From: JALRHH01 sp964590315
GTDB lineage: Bacteria > Patescibacteriota > Saccharimonadia > Saccharimonadales > JALRHH01
Direction: 5' to 3'
Assembly (NCBI GenBank): GCA_964590315.1
Contig: CAZPVS010000008.1
Coordinates: 1-42,965 of the forward strand
DNA length: 42,965 bases
Positions 15,998 to 24,748 of this stretch are shown here, in pieces. Both the position numbers and the translations under genes were made by a program. Positions within the stretch are counted from its first letter, which is position 1. Each line of letters opens with the position of its first letter. A model generated the notes under the pieces. It made no database searches. It saw only the letters and a program-made list of their open reading frames with translations, and was not told where the DNA came from.

Positions 15998-16690
15998 CTA
16001 ATATATGTCTTCATAGCCCGGGAAATAATCAGTAACGATTGCGCTGGACGGGAATCCCGTCTCGCGTAAATCGGCAACGACTGTTTCGACCCAAGTTTCT
16101 GGTCCGGATATATACACGAGGGGTTTTACAGAACGAGATACGGCACGTAGTATTTCTTGCGCATCGAGGGCTGACTGTACGCCAGCCTTTCGATTGTAGT
16201 AATGAACGTCAGATGACATGGTATTAATGAGATCGGTATATATAAAATCGTGTGGGTATGACTCCATGTAGAGCGTGGTGATTTCTCGTTTTTGTTCCTT
16301 GTCGGCAAGCCACTTTAACATACTGCGGACAGGCGTGATGCCAATGCCGGCACATGCAAAGATAAGCGGCCGGTGGCGGTCGATTGGTAGTACAAAATCA
16401 CCCATCGCATCAGAAATATACAGCGTATCGCCTCTTTTTAAATGGCGGAGTTGCTGCTTGTAGGGCGTGGGGTCTGTGCCGATTTTAGTAGTGATAGTCA
16501 GATGTTCTTCGGTGGGTGACGAGGAGAGTGTAAACCAGCGCTTATGGCGAAGAGATTTTCCGGACCGTAAGGGAAGATACACATCAACAAATTGTCCCGC
16601 AATATATGTATATTGCCGTTGGGGTAGGAAATAAAATATCCATGTATCAGGACCAGCCACTTCTGTTCGTAAAAATTCACAGGGAATCAT
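15998..16690 (-). CDS. FAD/NAD(P)-dependent oxidoreductase (ferredoxin reductase-like)
   Basis: 230 residues, the two-domain FNR superfamily fold without an iron-sulfur domain. The FAD domain has QFVDVYLPL and RWFTLSSSP (the R-x-(Y/F)-(S/T)-(S/L)-S type flavin motif); the nucleotide domain has FACAGIGITPVRSML (pyrophosphate-binding Gly loop) and a C-terminal VYISGPETWVE. It transfers electrons between NAD(P)H and a partner that cannot be identified here. Its start overlaps the stop of the glycerophosphodiesterase gene by four bases, so the two are co-translated. No membrane segment is visible. Confidence 0.85.
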   Translation of the reverse strand: MIPCEFLRTEVAGPDTWIFYFLPQRQYTYIAGQFVDVYLPLRSGKSLRHKRWFTLSSSPTEEHLTITTKIGTDPTPYKQQLRHLKRGDTLYISDAMGDFVLPIDRHRPLIFACAGIGITPVRSMLKWLADKEQKREITTLYMESYPHDFIYTDLINTMSSDVHYYNRKAGVQSALDAQEILRAVSRSVKPLVYISGPETWVETVVADLRETGFPSSAIVTDYFPGYEDIY

Positions 16691-17397
16691 GAATATTTCC
16701 GGGCAGGTTCTGCGTCATCCTGTAGAAAGCTCAAACGTGTCGGATGATTGGTCGTGATAGCAATCTCCGGGAAAAAGCGTCGCAAGAATCGTGCAATCCA
16801 GGCATAGTTAACCGTGTACACAATAACTTCTAATTTTTTACGCCGTGCAATCCAGTACGTCAGCGGGTTCAATAACCAAAAGTTCATGTCGATACCATTG
16901 AGCCCAGCGCGTTCAGCAGTTTTGAATGTTTGGAAGAGTTCGGTAGCATGGAATTTCTGTATAGCGTAGACATGTACCCGTGGCATATATTCGTGAAACC
17001 GAATCAGTTCATCATGATCCATAGCAATCACATTCACGTTGTGCAGCTCGCGTTTTTTTAGAAAAGTAGCAAGTGAACGTGCCCACTGCGAACCCTTAAC
17101 CTCTATGTACACCGGCACGGCACCGGCGGCATCAAGAGCTTGTTCAAGCGAAGGAATGGTCTCGCCATTATGTAATAGTACCTGTGTTAATACGGCTATT
17201 GTCTCGTCATGTATACCGTAGTGGTGCGGACTGACTCGTTTAGTAGTTGTATCGTGTGATAGCACAAAATGCTTGTCAGACGTCAATCTGACGTCAAACT
17301 CAATAGCATCGACGCCTGCGGCTATTGCGCTTTCGATTGATTCAATACTGTTTTCGAGCGCCAGCCCTGCGGCGCCACGGTGTCCAATAATTTTCAT
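16687..17397 (-). CDS. Glycerophosphodiester phosphodiesterase
   Basis: 236 residues, TIM-barrel GDPD. The catalytic set is visible: His6-Arg7 in GHRGAAG, Glu33 and Asp35 in AIEFDVRLT and His48 in VLSHDTTT. The family hydrolyses glycerophosphodiesters to glycerol-3-phosphate and an alcohol with Ca or Mg. No signal peptide is present, so it probably recycles lipid head groups or acquired phospholipid fragments in the cytoplasm. That would suit a bacterium relying on host lipids (inference). It is divergent from the pyrophosphatase gene across a 48-base gap. Confidence 0.92.
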   Translation of the reverse strand: MKIIGHRGAAGLALENSIESIESAIAAGVDAIEFDVRLTSDKHFVLSHDTTTKRVSPHHYGIHDETIAVLTQVLLHNGETIPSLEQALDAAGAVPVYIEVKGSQWARSLATFLKKRELHNVNVIAMDHDELIRFHEYMPRVHVYAIQKFHATELFQTFKTAERAGLNGIDMNFWLLNPLTYWIARRKKLEVIVYTVNYAWIARFLRRFFPEIAITTNHPTRLSFLQDDAEPARKYS

Positions 17398-17415
17398 GGT
17401 TTGTTATCCCTAGTG

Positions 17416-17439
17416 TACAATAATTTCGATGATAAGGAG
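17416..17439 (+). promoter_or_regulatory. -10 box and ribosome site of pyrophosphatase gene
   Basis: TACAAT at 17416-17421 followed by AAGGAG at 17434-17439, seven bases before the ATG at 17446. A clear short-leader arrangement with a Shine-Dalgarno site. Confidence 0.45.
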
Positions 17440-17445
17440 TAAAAA

Positions 17446-17976
17446 ATGGCTGATTTTAATCAAGTTCTGACACCCGGAGACTACCAGAATGGGACGCTCA
17501 ATACAGTGGTCGAAATTTCAAAAGGCTCAATGCTGAAAATAGAATGGGACCGAGAACGCGCCGCCTTCATGCTGGATCGAGTAGAGCCGGCTATTTTTGC
17601 GAAGCCGTGCAATTATGGATTCATCCCGCAAACGCTCGACGAGGATGGCGATGAGCTTGATACGCTCATTGTAACTGATGAGCCATTGCCATCAGGGATT
17701 TGGCTCGCAGCTAAAATAGTCGGTATATTGAATTTTGTAGACGATGGCGAAGCCGATCACAAAGTAGTTGTCGTGCCTGCAGACGACCGGAATACAGGTG
17801 ACACAATTGGCTCACTTGATGATCTCGGGGAGCGGTGGAAGCAACAAATTGAGCATCACTTTACGCACTACAAAGACCTCAAGAAACCCGGATCAACAGT
17901 GGTAGAAGGCTGGGGTGACGCAGAAGCAGCCAAAGCAATCATTGCTGAATCAATCCAACGATATAACGATCGATAA
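17446..17976 (+). CDS. ppa: Inorganic pyrophosphatase (family I)
   Basis: 176 residues. Family I soluble pyrophosphatase, hydrolysing PPi to drive biosynthesis. Motifs: VVEISKGSMLKIEWDRE, NYGFIPQTLDEDGDELDTLIVTDEPL (broken here: NYGFIPQTL / DEDGDELD), and KVVVVPADDR; the acidic DGDELD holds the Mg ions. Length is normal. The stop overlaps the following Nudix ATG (TAATG), so the two are translationally coupled. That pairing makes sense because Nudix enzymes can release pyrophosphate-linked products. Confidence 0.94.
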   Translation: MADFNQVLTPGDYQNGTLNTVVEISKGSMLKIEWDRERAAFMLDRVEPAIFAKPCNYGFIPQTLDEDGDELDTLIVTDEPLPSGIWLAAKIVGILNFVDDGEADHKVVVVPADDRNTGDTIGSLDDLGERWKQQIEHHFTHYKDLKKPGSTVVEGWGDAEAAKAIIAESIQRYNDR

Positions 17977-18413
17977 TGCACATCAAGACCGCCGCCAAGA
18001 GTCTTGTTTTCCGTACTGACGGAAAAGTGCTCTTACTGACGCGGAGTTTAGTTGATACCCATGCACCAGGCCGCCTGGATTTTCCGGGGGGAGGAGTATG
18101 GCTCGGCGAAGATATGGCCGCAGCCGCAAGTCGAGAATTACAAGAAGAAACAGGGCTACATGTAGACCCAAGCAAGTTTACGTTATTGCAGACTCATTCG
18201 GTAATTGATCGCCACGGCGATCTCATCAATAGACTCCTTTTCATGACTATGTATCCCGAACGCGAGATACATCTGAGCCATGCGCATACTGCCTATGAGT
18301 GGGCAGAGCTCGATGAAGCCATTGAGCGATTTGAACATTTCTTCTATAACCCGGCAATGAAACTCGTCCGCGATCATCGGTTGTACAGGAGTACTACCCA
18401 ACATATATCATAG
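17976..18413 (+). CDS. Nudix hydrolase
   Basis: 145 residues. A canonical Nudix box is present: GGGVWLGEDMAAAASRELQE then ETGLHV. The N-terminal strand AAKSLVFRTDGKVLLLTRS precedes it. It is probably a house-cleaning or nucleotide-sugar/diphosphate hydrolase; the substrate is not readable. It begins on the last base of the ppa stop codon. Confidence 0.9.
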   Translation: MHIKTAAKSLVFRTDGKVLLLTRSLVDTHAPGRLDFPGGGVWLGEDMAAAASRELQEETGLHVDPSKFTLLQTHSVIDRHGDLINRLLFMTMYPEREIHLSHAHTAYEWAELDEAIERFEHFFYNPAMKLVRDHRLYRSTTQHIS

Positions 18414-18470
18414 AAAATGTCATGATTTTTTGTTTCGGTGGCAGTGTTTTGTTTTATGAGGTAGATGGTT

Positions 18471-18476
18471 TAGAAT
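18471..18476 (+). promoter_or_regulatory. -10 box upstream of gap
   Basis: TAGAAT about 38 bases before the ATG at 18515, in a 101-base AT-rich spacer that also holds an ACAGGA ribosome site. The promoter would drive the carbon operon that follows. Confidence 0.35.
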
Positions 18477-18514
18477 TTAATCATAAGCACTATTAAGCTA
18501 AACAGGACAAAAAT

Positions 18515-19555
18515 ATGAAAACACGGGTGGCAATTAACGGCTTTGGGCGCATTGGTCGTAATGCGTTCAAAGTAGCTTTTGAGCGTTCAGATATTGAGAT
18601 CGTGGCAATTAATGATTTGACCGATACAAAAACGCTCGCCCATCTTCTGAAGCACGACAGTAATTACGGTACATACCAGCACGATGTTACTTTTGATGCG
18701 ACTAATCTTATAGTCAACGGCAAACATGTGAAAGTGCTTGCCGAAAAAGATCCGGCAGTATTGCCCTGGGCGGACCTTAAAGTTGACGCAGTTATAGAGT
18801 CCACCGGATTTTTTGTCGATCCAGCGAAAGCACGGGCGCATATTGATGCGGGCGCAAAGAAGGTTGTCATTTCAGCTCCGGCCAAAGGAGAAGGAGCTAC
18901 TACTATTGTTCTTGGTGTCAACGAAGACAAACTAGATGGTAGTAGTGACATCATCAGCAACGCGTCCTGTACTACCAACTGCATTACACCGGTCGCGGCT
19001 GTTATAGAGAGTACATTTGGTATTGAAAAGGCCATGATGACGACAGTTCACAGCTATACAGCCAGCCAGCGCCTGCAAGATGCTCCCGCAAAAGACCTGC
19101 GCGAAGCTCGAAACGCAGCAGAAAACATTGTGCCAACTACTACGGGTGCTTCCATTGCCGCCGGTCAGGCGTTACCTGCGCTTCAAGGCATCTTTGGGGG
19201 GATGTCCGTACGTGTTCCGACGCCTGTGGTATCGCTGAGCGATTTTGTTATCATCACCAAGCGGAATGTAACGGTTGATGAGGTCAACGATGCATTTAGA
19301 AAGGCAGCTCAAGAGCCGTTTTACCAAGGTATTCTTGCCGTCACAGAAGAAGAGCTTGTCAGTAGTGATTTCATTGGAAACAGCCATTCATGTATTGTGG
19401 ACACCAAGCTTAGTGCTGTTGTTGGCGGTAATATGCTCAAAGTCGTTGCATGGTACGACAATGAATGGGGATACAGTAACCGACTCGTAGAGGTCGTGGC
19501 GGATGTCGGCCGATTACTCCATGCTAAAGAAGACCATAGCGAGCATCACGATTAG
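18515..19555 (+). CDS. gap: Glyceraldehyde-3-phosphate dehydrogenase, type I
   Basis: 346 residues. NAD-binding NGFGRIGRNAFK at the N terminus, catalytic Cys152 in ASCTTNC, the STGFF segment and C-terminal WYDNEWGYSNRLVE. It oxidises glyceraldehyde-3-phosphate to 1,3-bisphosphoglycerate in glycolysis. The C terminus ends in an extra charged His-rich tail (KEDHSEHHD). It starts a run of sugar-phosphate genes on the same strand, with only eight bases before rpiB. Confidence 0.97.
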   Translation: MKTRVAINGFGRIGRNAFKVAFERSDIEIVAINDLTDTKTLAHLLKHDSNYGTYQHDVTFDATNLIVNGKHVKVLAEKDPAVLPWADLKVDAVIESTGFFVDPAKARAHIDAGAKKVVISAPAKGEGATTIVLGVNEDKLDGSSDIISNASCTTNCITPVAAVIESTFGIEKAMMTTVHSYTASQRLQDAPAKDLREARNAAENIVPTTTGASIAAGQALPALQGIFGGMSVRVPTPVVSLSDFVIITKRNVTVDEVNDAFRKAAQEPFYQGILAVTEEELVSSDFIGNSHSCIVDTKLSAVVGGNMLKVVAWYDNEWGYSNRLVEVVADVGRLLHAKEDHSEHHD

Positions 19556-19563
19556 GTACCGGT

Positions 19564-20013
19564 ATGAAAATATACGTCGGCTCAGACCATAACGGCTTTC
19601 GTTTGCGGAAAACCGTCATTGAGTATCTCAAGCGTGCTGGCTATGATGTGCAAGACGATGGTGACGTCCAGCTGGATCCCGCCGACGATTTTCCTGTCTT
19701 TGCGCAAAAAGTAGTCACCGATATGTTGAGTAGCGAAGATGCAGACTCGCGGGGCATATTAATTTGTGGAAGTGGGCAGGGCATGTGTATGGCTGCTAAT
19801 CGGTTTAAGGGCATCCGGGCTTTACTGGGCTATGATCGTGCATCCATCCGCTCGGCACGAAACGATGATGATGCGAATATTCTCTGTATTCCGGCACAGA
19901 CAATTAAAGAGGACGAGGTAAATGTTCTCGTAGAAACTTTTTTGAATACACCGTTTGCTCGTGCCCCTCGATTTGTTCGTCGTATACAGCAGATGGACTC
20001 ATTCCATGGCTGA
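19564..20013 (+). CDS. rpiB: Ribose-5-phosphate isomerase B (RpiB/LacAB family)
   Basis: 149 residues. SDHNGFRLRK at the N terminus, active-site Cys68 in ICGSGQGMCMAANRF and the anion-binding SARNDDDANILCIPA segment, all typical of RpiB. It interconverts ribose-5-phosphate and ribulose-5-phosphate. Galactose-6-phosphate isomerase (LacAB) shares the family, but the pentose phosphate neighbours favour RpiB. The last eight bases overlap the epimerase start. Confidence 0.92.
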   Translation: MKIYVGSDHNGFRLRKTVIEYLKRAGYDVQDDGDVQLDPADDFPVFAQKVVTDMLSSEDADSRGILICGSGQGMCMAANRFKGIRALLGYDRASIRSARNDDDANILCIPAQTIKEDEVNVLVETFLNTPFARAPRFVRRIQQMDSFHG

Positions 20014-20641
20014 GATTTGCCCAACGGTGACCGCGTATGACCTACACGCTTATCAGGAACAAATGGAGCGTATTACCCCATTTGCGCATCGAATACATGT
20101 TGATTTGATGGATGGGATATTTGCTCCGACAACTTCACCGGCGCCCGACGCAATCTGGATTCCCCATACTACAGTAGTGGATATTCATTTAATGTATCAG
20201 GAGCCTATGCAGCACCTCGAACAGCTTATCCGATTAAAGCCCCATATGGTGGTTATCCATAATGAAGCGCATGTGCATCATATGCATTTTGTTGCCGAGC
20301 TTCACAAGCATAATATTAATGCTGGCTTGGCGGTACTCGCAGATACGCCCATTGAATACGCCTTTCAGATAATGCACAGCTTCGACCATGTGCTGATATT
20401 CAGCGGTCATCTCGGGTACCATGGCGGGGAAGCCGATCTCGGCTTGCTCGATAGAGTAGATAAGATACGCAGTCACCATCCAGATGTGGAAATTGGGTGG
20501 GACGGTGGTATCAATGACGCAAATGCTGCCGAATTGATAGCTGCAGGTATAGAGGTGTTGAATGTGGGTGGTTTTGTCCAAAAAGCTTCTGACCCCCGTG
20601 CTGCTTATGCTACACTTGAAGCAATAGCGGGACAGTCATGA
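20006..20641 (+). CDS. rpe: Ribulose-phosphate 3-epimerase-like protein
   Basis: 211 residues from ATG 20006; the upstream in-frame ATG at 19955 would overlap rpiB by 59 bases and adds residues unlike the family. The TIM-barrel core has the metal and catalytic residues HVDLMDG (His, Asp), DIHLM (His) and WDGGIN (catalytic Asp). It is divergent: the usual PGFGGQ phosphate loop is SGHLGYHGGEAD. It should interconvert ribulose-5-phosphate and xylulose-5-phosphate; a different ketopentose or hexulose phosphate is possible given the changed loop. It overlaps tktN by ATGA. Confidence 0.8.
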   Translation: MAEICPTVTAYDLHAYQEQMERITPFAHRIHVDLMDGIFAPTTSPAPDAIWIPHTTVVDIHLMYQEPMQHLEQLIRLKPHMVVIHNEAHVHHMHFVAELHKHNINAGLAVLADTPIEYAFQIMHSFDHVLIFSGHLGYHGGEADLGLLDRVDKIRSHHPDVEIGWDGGINDANAAELIAAGIEVLNVGGFVQKASDPRAAYATLEAIAGQS

Positions 20642-21495
20642 AAAACAAATTATCGATAGAACAGCTGGAATTATTGGCGAATGATGTCAGAGAAGACATC
20701 ATCACTATGCTCGAGCACGCAGGAAGTGGTCACAGTGCGGGCCCGCTTGGTTTGGCAGATATAGTGACCGCCTTGTACTTTGACGTGATGAAACATAATC
20801 CGAAAAAGCCCGAGTGGGATGAGCGGGACTTACTGTTACTAAGCAATGGTCATTGTGTGCCTGTGCAGTATGCGGTCATGGCTCGAGCAGGATATTTTGA
20901 AACGAAGGAGCTCCTGACGCTTCGGCAATTTGGCTCACGACTACAGGGGCACCCTGAACGCACGAAACTGCCGGGACTCGAGAATACGAGCGGGCCCCTC
21001 GGGTCTGGTCTGAGCCAAGCGTGTGGTATGGCGTTGGCGATGCGTATGGACAAGGATCACCACCGCTGGATATATGTCATCATGGGCGACGGCGAGCAGA
21101 ACGAAGGTAATGTGTGGGAAGCGGCAATGCTCGCTAATAAATACAAGCTTAATAACGTCATTGCCATTACCGATCGAAATAATATTCAGATTGATGGTCC
21201 GACGGAAAGTGTCATGCCCCTCGAGGATTTACGCGCTAAATGGGAGGCATTTGGATGGCATGTCATAGAGATTGACGGCAACAATATGGAGGCGATCATT
21301 GATGCCTGTGCTATGGGACGGGCAATTATAGAAAAGCCAGTTATGATCATCGCGCATACTATTCCAGGCAAGGGCGTTGACTTTATGGAATATGACTTCC
21401 ATTGGCACGGGATGCCGCCAAACCACGATCAGGCTCTTGAGGCGCTTCATGACTTACGGACGCTGAAGGGCAAGATTCGGAGTGAACACCAATGA
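20638..21495 (+). CDS. Transketolase, N-terminal (ThDP-binding) subunit
   Basis: 285 residues. It covers the PP domain of transketolase: AGSGHSAGPLGLADIVTALY, the LLLSNGH segment and the thiamine diphosphate motif GDGEQNEGNVWEAA followed about 20 residues later by TDRNNIQIDGPTE. The C-terminal half of the enzyme is the next gene. Overlap ATGA. Split transketolases are known from archaea and CPR, so this is not a frameshift. Confidence 0.94.
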   Translation: MKNKLSIEQLELLANDVREDIITMLEHAGSGHSAGPLGLADIVTALYFDVMKHNPKKPEWDERDLLLLSNGHCVPVQYAVMARAGYFETKELLTLRQFGSRLQGHPERTKLPGLENTSGPLGSGLSQACGMALAMRMDKDHHRWIYVIMGDGEQNEGNVWEAAMLANKYKLNNVIAITDRNNIQIDGPTESVMPLEDLRAKWEAFGWHVIEIDGNNMEAIIDACAMGRAIIEKPVMIIAHTIPGKGVDFMEYDFHWHGMPPNHDQALEALHDLRTLKGKIRSEHQ

Positions 21496-22472
21496 GCGCA
21501 CTACACTTAATACCTGATGTGCTTGCTAAAGATATTGCCAAGGAGCCAATACGAAAAGGGTTTGGGCGTGGCTTAGTGATAGCTGGACAGCAGAATGAGA
21601 ACGTGGTTGCTGCATGCGCAGACTTGACCGAATCCACGCAGATTCATATGTTTCGTGATGCATTTCCTGACAGATTCGTTGAAATTGGCATTGGCGAACA
21701 GAATCTGGTTACTGTCGGCTCCGGCCTTGCTGCAATGGGTAAGATACCGTTTGTGAGCAGCTATGCAGCGTTTAGCCCTGGACGTAACTGGGAACAAATT
21801 AAGACCACAATTGCCCTTAATGACCAGCCGGTGAAAATAGTTGGCGCCCATGCCGGTCTATATACCGGCCCAGACGGGGCAACACACCAGATGCTTGAAG
21901 ACATTGCGCTCATGCGTGTAATGCCTAATATGGTTGTAGTGGTTCCCGGGGACAGCCTCGAGGCGGAGAGGGCAACACTGGTGCTTGCCAACGACGCGCG
22001 CCCCGGATATATTCGTTTATCTCGGGAAGCAACCCCCATTCTGACCACTGAGAAATCACCCTTTGAGATCGGCAAAGCCTATGTGTATACCGAAGGTGCG
22101 GATGTGACAATCATCGCAACCGGGACCATGACTTACCAAGCAATGGTTGCGGCAGAAAAGTTATTTAAAGACGGCATAGATGCAGAAGTCATACATTGCC
22201 CAACCATTAAGCCATTGGATGCCGTGACAATTCTGAAGAGCGCACAGAAGACGGGTGCTGTAATAACCGTCGAAGAGGCACAGATTAATGGAGGGCTTGG
22301 TGGTGCAGTGGCAGAATTACTAGCCGAGGAATTGCCTGTGATTATGAAAAGACTTGGTGTTCGGGATACGTATGGTGAGTCTGGCACACCCACAGAACTT
22401 CTCGATTTGCACGGATTAACGGCAAAACATATTGCTATTGCTGCACATGGGATTATGGATAAGAAAGGATAG
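21492..22472 (+). CDS. Transketolase, C-terminal subunit
   Basis: 326 residues, the pyrimidine-binding and C-terminal domains. FVEIGIGEQNLVTVGSGLA carries the Glu that activates ThDP; PFVSSYAAF, GPDGATHQMLEDIALMR and a C-terminal transketolase domain (VTIIATGTM onward) follow. With the preceding subunit it transfers two-carbon units between ketoses and aldoses. Spacing to the aldolase is three bases. Confidence 0.94.
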   Translation: MSALHLIPDVLAKDIAKEPIRKGFGRGLVIAGQQNENVVAACADLTESTQIHMFRDAFPDRFVEIGIGEQNLVTVGSGLAAMGKIPFVSSYAAFSPGRNWEQIKTTIALNDQPVKIVGAHAGLYTGPDGATHQMLEDIALMRVMPNMVVVVPGDSLEAERATLVLANDARPGYIRLSREATPILTTEKSPFEIGKAYVYTEGADVTIIATGTMTYQAMVAAEKLFKDGIDAEVIHCPTIKPLDAVTILKSAQKTGAVITVEEAQINGGLGGAVAELLAEELPVIMKRLGVRDTYGESGTPTELLDLHGLTAKHIAIAAHGIMDKKG

Positions 22473-22475
22473 GCT

Positions 22476-23387
22476 ATGTCATTGTCACTACGGAGTATTA
22501 GGAAAAACTGTGAAGACGCACGGAATGCTATGGATCGAGCACGGTCAGAGCACTTTGCTCTGGGAGCCTTTAACCTCGATAACCAGGAGACACTGAAGGC
22601 AGTTGTCCGTGCTGCGGCACACAAGAAGGCGCCACTTCTCGTGGAGCTGAGCCAAGGTGAAGTTGAGGCACTTGGTCTTGAAAACGTCCGTGAAATGGTC
22701 GACAACTATCGGCAAGAATACAGCACCGAGATATACATTAATTTAGATCATTCTCCTTCCGTCAAAGCAGCCAAAGAGGCGATAGAGATGGGGTATGAGT
22801 TTATTCATATTGATATATCGCAGGCCAATAAAAACGCGACACTGGACGAGATCATTGCCGGTACTCGCGAAGTCGTTGAATATGCTAAGTTGACCGGTGC
22901 ACTTGTCGAAAGTGAACCACACTACTTTGGTGGGAGCTCGAACGTGCACACAGAAGCGTTTGACTACGAAGAAATTAAAAAGACGTTTAGTACGCCGGAA
23001 GGGGCCAAAGCATTTGTTGACGCGACGGGTATTGATACATTTGCTGCAGCTGTCGGTAATCTGCACGGTAGCTATCCGGTGCCGAAAGTACTCGACCTAG
23101 CTTTACTGCAACAGCTACGCGATGCCATTGACTGCAATATCAGTTTACACGGTGGTAGCGGTACGCCAGGTCATTATTTTGTTGATGCAGTTAAGATTGG
23201 CGTCACTAAAATAAACATAAACTCAGACATGCGTGTTGCGTATCGTAAGACACTGGAGCAGGTTCTGGATGACAATCCTGGTGAGTTCGCAGTAGTAAAA
23301 CTCATGGATACGGTTATTGATGCCGTACAAGTAGTCGTGGAGAGTAAACTCGAGATGTTCAACTCGGCCAATAAAGCTTCAGTGTAG
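22476..23387 (+). CDS. fba: Class II fructose-bisphosphate aldolase
   Basis: 303 residues. Zinc and phosphate sites are visible: INLDHSPS, AAAVGNLHGSYP, SLHGGSGTPG and KININSDMR. It condenses dihydroxyacetone phosphate with glyceraldehyde-3-phosphate to give fructose-1,6-bisphosphate (or the related tagatose/ketohexose bisphosphate). It is the last gene of the carbon operon, which lacks a transaldolase and a phosphofructokinase in this window. Length and motif order are normal for class II enzymes. Confidence 0.93.
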   Translation: MSLSLRSIRKNCEDARNAMDRARSEHFALGAFNLDNQETLKAVVRAAAHKKAPLLVELSQGEVEALGLENVREMVDNYRQEYSTEIYINLDHSPSVKAAKEAIEMGYEFIHIDISQANKNATLDEIIAGTREVVEYAKLTGALVESEPHYFGGSSNVHTEAFDYEEIKKTFSTPEGAKAFVDATGIDTFAAAVGNLHGSYPVPKVLDLALLQQLRDAIDCNISLHGGSGTPGHYFVDAVKIGVTKININSDMRVAYRKTLEQVLDDNPGEFAVVKLMDTVIDAVQVVVESKLEMFNSANKASV

Positions 23388-23417
23388 AAAATACTACAGT
23401 CTATATACTTCATTTCA

Positions 23418-23429
23418 TGAAAATTTTCA
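23418..23429. repeat. 12-bp palindrome after fba
   Basis: TGAAAATTTTCA is perfectly symmetrical. It lies 31 bases past the aldolase stop in the 152-base spacer before the surface locus. As RNA it would be a weak AT hairpin; it may equally be a binding site or chance. A -10-like TACTAT at 23465-23470 may start the next transcript. Confidence 0.25.
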
Positions 23430-23539
23430 GGATGTAATTTCTCATAACGTAAGAATTCTCGCAGTACTATATTTCACACGGGCGTAGCATTAACTCGTGA
23501 AGTATTTTTGGGACACTTTGAGTGATTACGGAGGGTGTT

Positions 23540-24082
23540 ATGTCGGGAAGCCGAACAGGTATTTTGGAAATTCTACGTCCATTACTGCACCGTGCTTCGT
23601 TGACACGCAGTGAAACGCAACTCTATAAGTATGTATGGCCAGCAATGACGCTGGCCTTTTTTATAAGCATTATTCTCGTCATTATGTTATCCCTCTCTAC
23701 AACCTCGACGAATGCAATCATCCAATATGGCCAAGATTTACCGTCAGTAGGGTTGATGTCAGCAGAGGACGTGCCCCGTATATCCGTACGGTCTCTCACT
23801 ACTACTATGCATGACCTTGACGGGGTGATGTCAGACAAAGTAAGCGTAGAAGCCGACGGCAATGCAGAAGTCCATGTTTCTATAAATGGACAAGAGATAC
23901 CGATCAGTAATTCAGAAGCTACATTCGAAGTACCTGCACAAGAGAATAATCAATCCACTGTACGCGTCACTATCCATCAGGAGAGCGGCACTACGACGGG
24001 CACCATATCTGGTGTCGATCAGAATACAAGTTCATCTACTTACTCATTTGAGTCTCAAACGCACGTTGAGACAACACCTTAA
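23540..24082 (+). CDS. Single-pass membrane protein with extracellular domain, unrecognised
   Basis: 180 residues from ATG 23540, five bases after a GGAGG at 23530-23534; a GTG at 23522 is in frame but has no ribosome site. A short basic cytoplasmic part (1-31) is followed by one membrane helix (about 32-53, PAMTLAFFISIILVIML) and about 125 residues outside. The outer part is Ser/Thr- and Val-rich with alternating strands (ISVRSLTTTM, AEVHVSINGQEIPI, STVRVTIHQ), suggesting a beta domain. I do not recognise the family. It is the first gene of the surface/sortase locus and shares strand and spacing with it. Confidence 0.7.
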   Translation: MSGSRTGILEILRPLLHRASLTRSETQLYKYVWPAMTLAFFISIILVIMLSLSTTSTNAIIQYGQDLPSVGLMSAEDVPRISVRSLTTTMHDLDGVMSDKVSVEADGNAEVHVSINGQEIPISNSEATFEVPAQENNQSTVRVTIHQESGTTTGTISGVDQNTSSSTYSFESQTHVETTP

Positions 24083-24096
24083 CATAGTGGCTTACT

Positions 24097-24127
24097 GACC
24101 AGTGGTGAACGGTATCACCATCTGGTC
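24097..24127 (+). repeat. Hairpin between the first two surface genes
   Basis: GACCAG-TGGTGA pairs with TCACCA-T-CTGGTC (12 base pairs, one bulged base, loop ACGGTA-like). It lies 14 bases after the preceding stop. No T tract follows, so it is not a standard intrinsic terminator. It may be an RNA 3'-end stabiliser or an operator; a TTATAT box (24147-24152) is 20 bases further on. Confidence 0.5.
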
Positions 24128-24169
24128 GTGTACGCAGATAACTAATTATATAAAAGAAAGGAGTAACTC

Positions 24170-24745
24170 ATGAAGAAGTTACTTAGAGCATTCGCAGCAG
24201 CACTCCTGGCAGTCGGGATGAGCGCTGGTGTGGCTGCAGCACAGACCGGCACAATCGGTACGACCGGTCCAGACTCCAATAATCAAATTAAATTTGACGA
24301 CACATATAAGGTAGAAATCGAATCAACAAATATGGCAAAAGTCGATAATGACACTGACCAGAAGGCACGATCTGGCGAAGCTGAAGTCCGCCACAACACT
24401 ACTGGTGGCAGCGCTCGGAGCGGCGACGCAGAAAATGTAGCCGCCACGACAACTTCAGCGACAATGAAGAATTCGGCTTCGGCTGCATCGTTGGGTATGG
24501 GTGGCGCTTCCCACTCTGCAAGTATCACTAACACTGGCCCAGACTCGAACAACCAGGTAGAGTTTGACAACTATACCAATATAGAGGTCGAGAGCAAGAA
24601 CTTCGTACATGTCGAGAACGACACTGACCAGTGTGCATCTACTGGGGATGCAGAAGTAAAAGACAACACTACTGGTGGCAGCGCCACGAGCGGTAGCGCC
24701 TCTAACTCCAGCACCACATCTACGACACTTAACTTATCGAATTAG
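24170..24745 (+). CDS. Secreted two-repeat surface protein
   Basis: 191 residues. Signal peptide 1-24 (LLRAFAAALLAVGMSAGVAAA, cleavage before QTG). The mature protein is essentially two copies of a repeat of about 55 residues (32-86 and 122-177): TGPDSNNQ(I/V).FD, about 15 variable residues ending N/HVDNDTDQ-like, then SG(D/E)AEV..NTTGGSA.SG. The second copy has the only Cys (155). There is no membrane anchor or LPXTG signal, so it is released or held by partners. A strong AAAGGAG ribosome site and a short start distance suggest high expression. The same repeat occurs in the next two genes. Function is unknown; a structural surface or fibre subunit is my inference. Confidence 0.78.
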   Translation: MKKLLRAFAAALLAVGMSAGVAAAQTGTIGTTGPDSNNQIKFDDTYKVEIESTNMAKVDNDTDQKARSGEAEVRHNTTGGSARSGDAENVAATTTSATMKNSASAASLGMGGASHSASITNTGPDSNNQVEFDNYTNIEVESKNFVHVENDTDQCASTGDAEVKDNTTGGSATSGSASNSSTTSTTLNLSN

Positions 24746-24748
24746 TTA

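Noticed and set aside
20638..22472. Transketolase broken by a frameshift
   Set aside because: Both halves are complete domains with ATGA overlap; separate N and C subunits are known in archaea and CPR bacteria.
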